From: Microbacterium sp.
GTDB lineage: Bacteria; Actinomycetota; Actinomycetes; Actinomycetales; Microbacteriaceae
NCBI RefSeq assembly: GCF_031179285.1
Contig: NZ_JAPSHY010000030.1
Span: forward strand, 1-35,983
Length of the DNA: 35,983 bases
Reading direction: 5' to 3'
A program made the translations under genes and the position numbers. Each line of letters starts with the position of its first letter. Positions within the stretch are counted from its first letter, which is position 1. Shown piece after piece: positions 35,300-35,983 of this stretch. Below the pieces are notes generated by a model. That model saw only the letters and a list, made by a program, of their open reading frames with translations. It was not told where the DNA came from and ran no database searches.

Positions 35300-35815
35300 A
35301 TGGCCGGCGAGACCGTCATCACCGTGGTGGGAAACCTCACGGCCGACCCCGAGCTGCGCTACACGCAGAACGGGCTGCCGGTGGCGAACTTCACCATCGC
35401 ATCGACGCCGCGCAACTTCGACCGTGCCGCGAATGAGTGGAAGGACGGCGATGCGCTGTTCCTGCGCGCATCCGTCTGGCGCGAGTTCGCCGAGCACGTG
35501 GCGGGTTCGCTGACCAAGGGCATGCGCGTCATCGCGCAGGGTCGCCTGCGTCAGCGCTCCTACCAGGACCGCGAGGGCAACCAGCGCACCGCCATCGAGC
35601 TGGAGGTCGACGAGATCGGCCCCTCGCTCCGTTACGCGACCGCGCAGGTCACCCGTGCGGCTTCGACCGGCGGTGCCGGTGGCGCCGGTGGCGGCGGCGG
35701 ACAGCGCCCCGCGCAGCAGCAGGTGTCGGAGGAGCCGTGGTCGACCCCCGGTTCGTCCACCAGCGCCGACGCCTGGAGCACTCCGGGCAGCTTCGGCGAC
35801 GACACCCCGTTTTAA
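35300..35815 (+). CDS. ssb: Single-stranded DNA-binding protein
   Basis: Coats single-stranded DNA in replication, recombination and repair; 171 aa. The OB fold covers the first 115 or so residues ([74 protein letters not shown]). A Gly/Gln/Pro-rich linker follows and the acidic tip DDTPF that binds partner proteins ends the chain. Placed 4 bp after rpsF and 55 bp before rpsR, the usual operon order. Confidence 0.98.
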   Translation: MAGETVITVVGNLTADPELRYTQNGLPVANFTIASTPRNFDRAANEWKDGDALFLRASVWREFAEHVAGSLTKGMRVIAQGRLRQRSYQDREGNQRTAIELEVDEIGPSLRYATAQVTRAASTGGAGGAGGGGGQRPAQQQVSEEPWSTPGSSTSADAWSTPGSFGDDTPF

Positions 35816-35870
35816 CAGTTTCGGATCCGTCTCCTCGGGGACCGCATCCGCTCATCACTAAGGAAGAACA

Positions 35871-35983
35871 ATGGCTGGAAAGTCGAGCGGCGACCGCCGC
35901 AAGCCGCGGAAGGGTGGCAAGCCCACCGCTCCCGCGAAGTCGATCCGGGTCGGAGTCATCGATTACAAGGATGTCGCCACCCT
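35871..35983 (+). CDS. rpsR: 30S ribosomal protein S18 (3' end outside window)
   Basis: The first 37 codons are visible: MAGKSSGDRRKPRKGGKP and then VGVIDYKDVATL, the conserved start of actinobacterial S18. S18 binds S6 in the platform of the small subunit. AAGGAAGAA lies before the ATG. The remaining half is beyond the right edge. Confidence 0.95.
   Translation, partial: MAGKSSGDRRKPRKGGKPTAPAKSIRVGVIDYKDVAT

Overview
The window is an origin-of-replication segment of a high-GC actinobacterium. Gene order, protein sequences and GC-rich codon use fit family Microbacteriaceae, probably Microbacterium or a close relative. This is a judgement from recognition; no database was searched. The axis is rpmH/dnaA: dnaA, dnaN, recF, dciA, gyrB and gyrA run leftward on the minus strand, and rpmH, rnpA, yidD, yidC, jag, rsmG, parA and parB run rightward on the plus strand. 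The dnaN-dnaA gap (8062-8480) carries DnaA boxes and is the best oriC candidate; two more exact boxes lie between dnaA and rpmH.

Layout. 1-6589: gyrA (cut by the window edge), gyrB, dciA, recF. 6590-6918: gene-free gap with repeats. 6919-10188: dnaN, oriC, dnaA and its promoter region. 10189-13256: the rpmH-to-rsmG expression and membrane-insertion cluster, mostly overlapping genes. 13257-15126: almost gene-free and the most unusual part; it holds parS centromere sites at about 262-bp spacing embedded in two families of hairpin repeats, plus a frameshifted P-loop kinase gene. 15127-17027: parA-parB. 17088-19451: sugar-porter MFS transporter, a small conserved unknown protein, and a decayed GrpB-family gene. 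19539-24754 (minus): trxA, trxB, murJ, DUF6049 protein. 24861-29363 (plus): methyltransferase, luciferase-like oxidoreductase, small membrane protein, CCA-adding enzyme. 29470-33957: GAF regulator, a gene-free stretch rich in hairpins, two overlapping unknown genes, a GNAT acetyltransferase. 34009-35983: a lipoprotein and the start of the rpsF-ssb-rpsR operon.

How it works together. DnaA fires oriC and probably represses its own promoter; DnaN, RecF, SSB, DciA and gyrase serve replication; ParB loads on at least seven parS sites 4-7 kb from oriC and with ParA segregates the origin. YidC, YidD and Jag serve membrane protein insertion; MurJ flips lipid II; TrxA/TrxB maintain thiol balance; RnpA and the CCA enzyme mature tRNAs.

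Main novelty: an oriC-proximal array of [parS + R1 hairpin + R2 hairpin] modules, three in tandem and one inverted. R1 also occurs without parS in the gyrB-gyrA and recF-dnaN gaps. The outer arms of R1 differ between copies but stay complementary, which points to a selected or insertion-site-defined structure.
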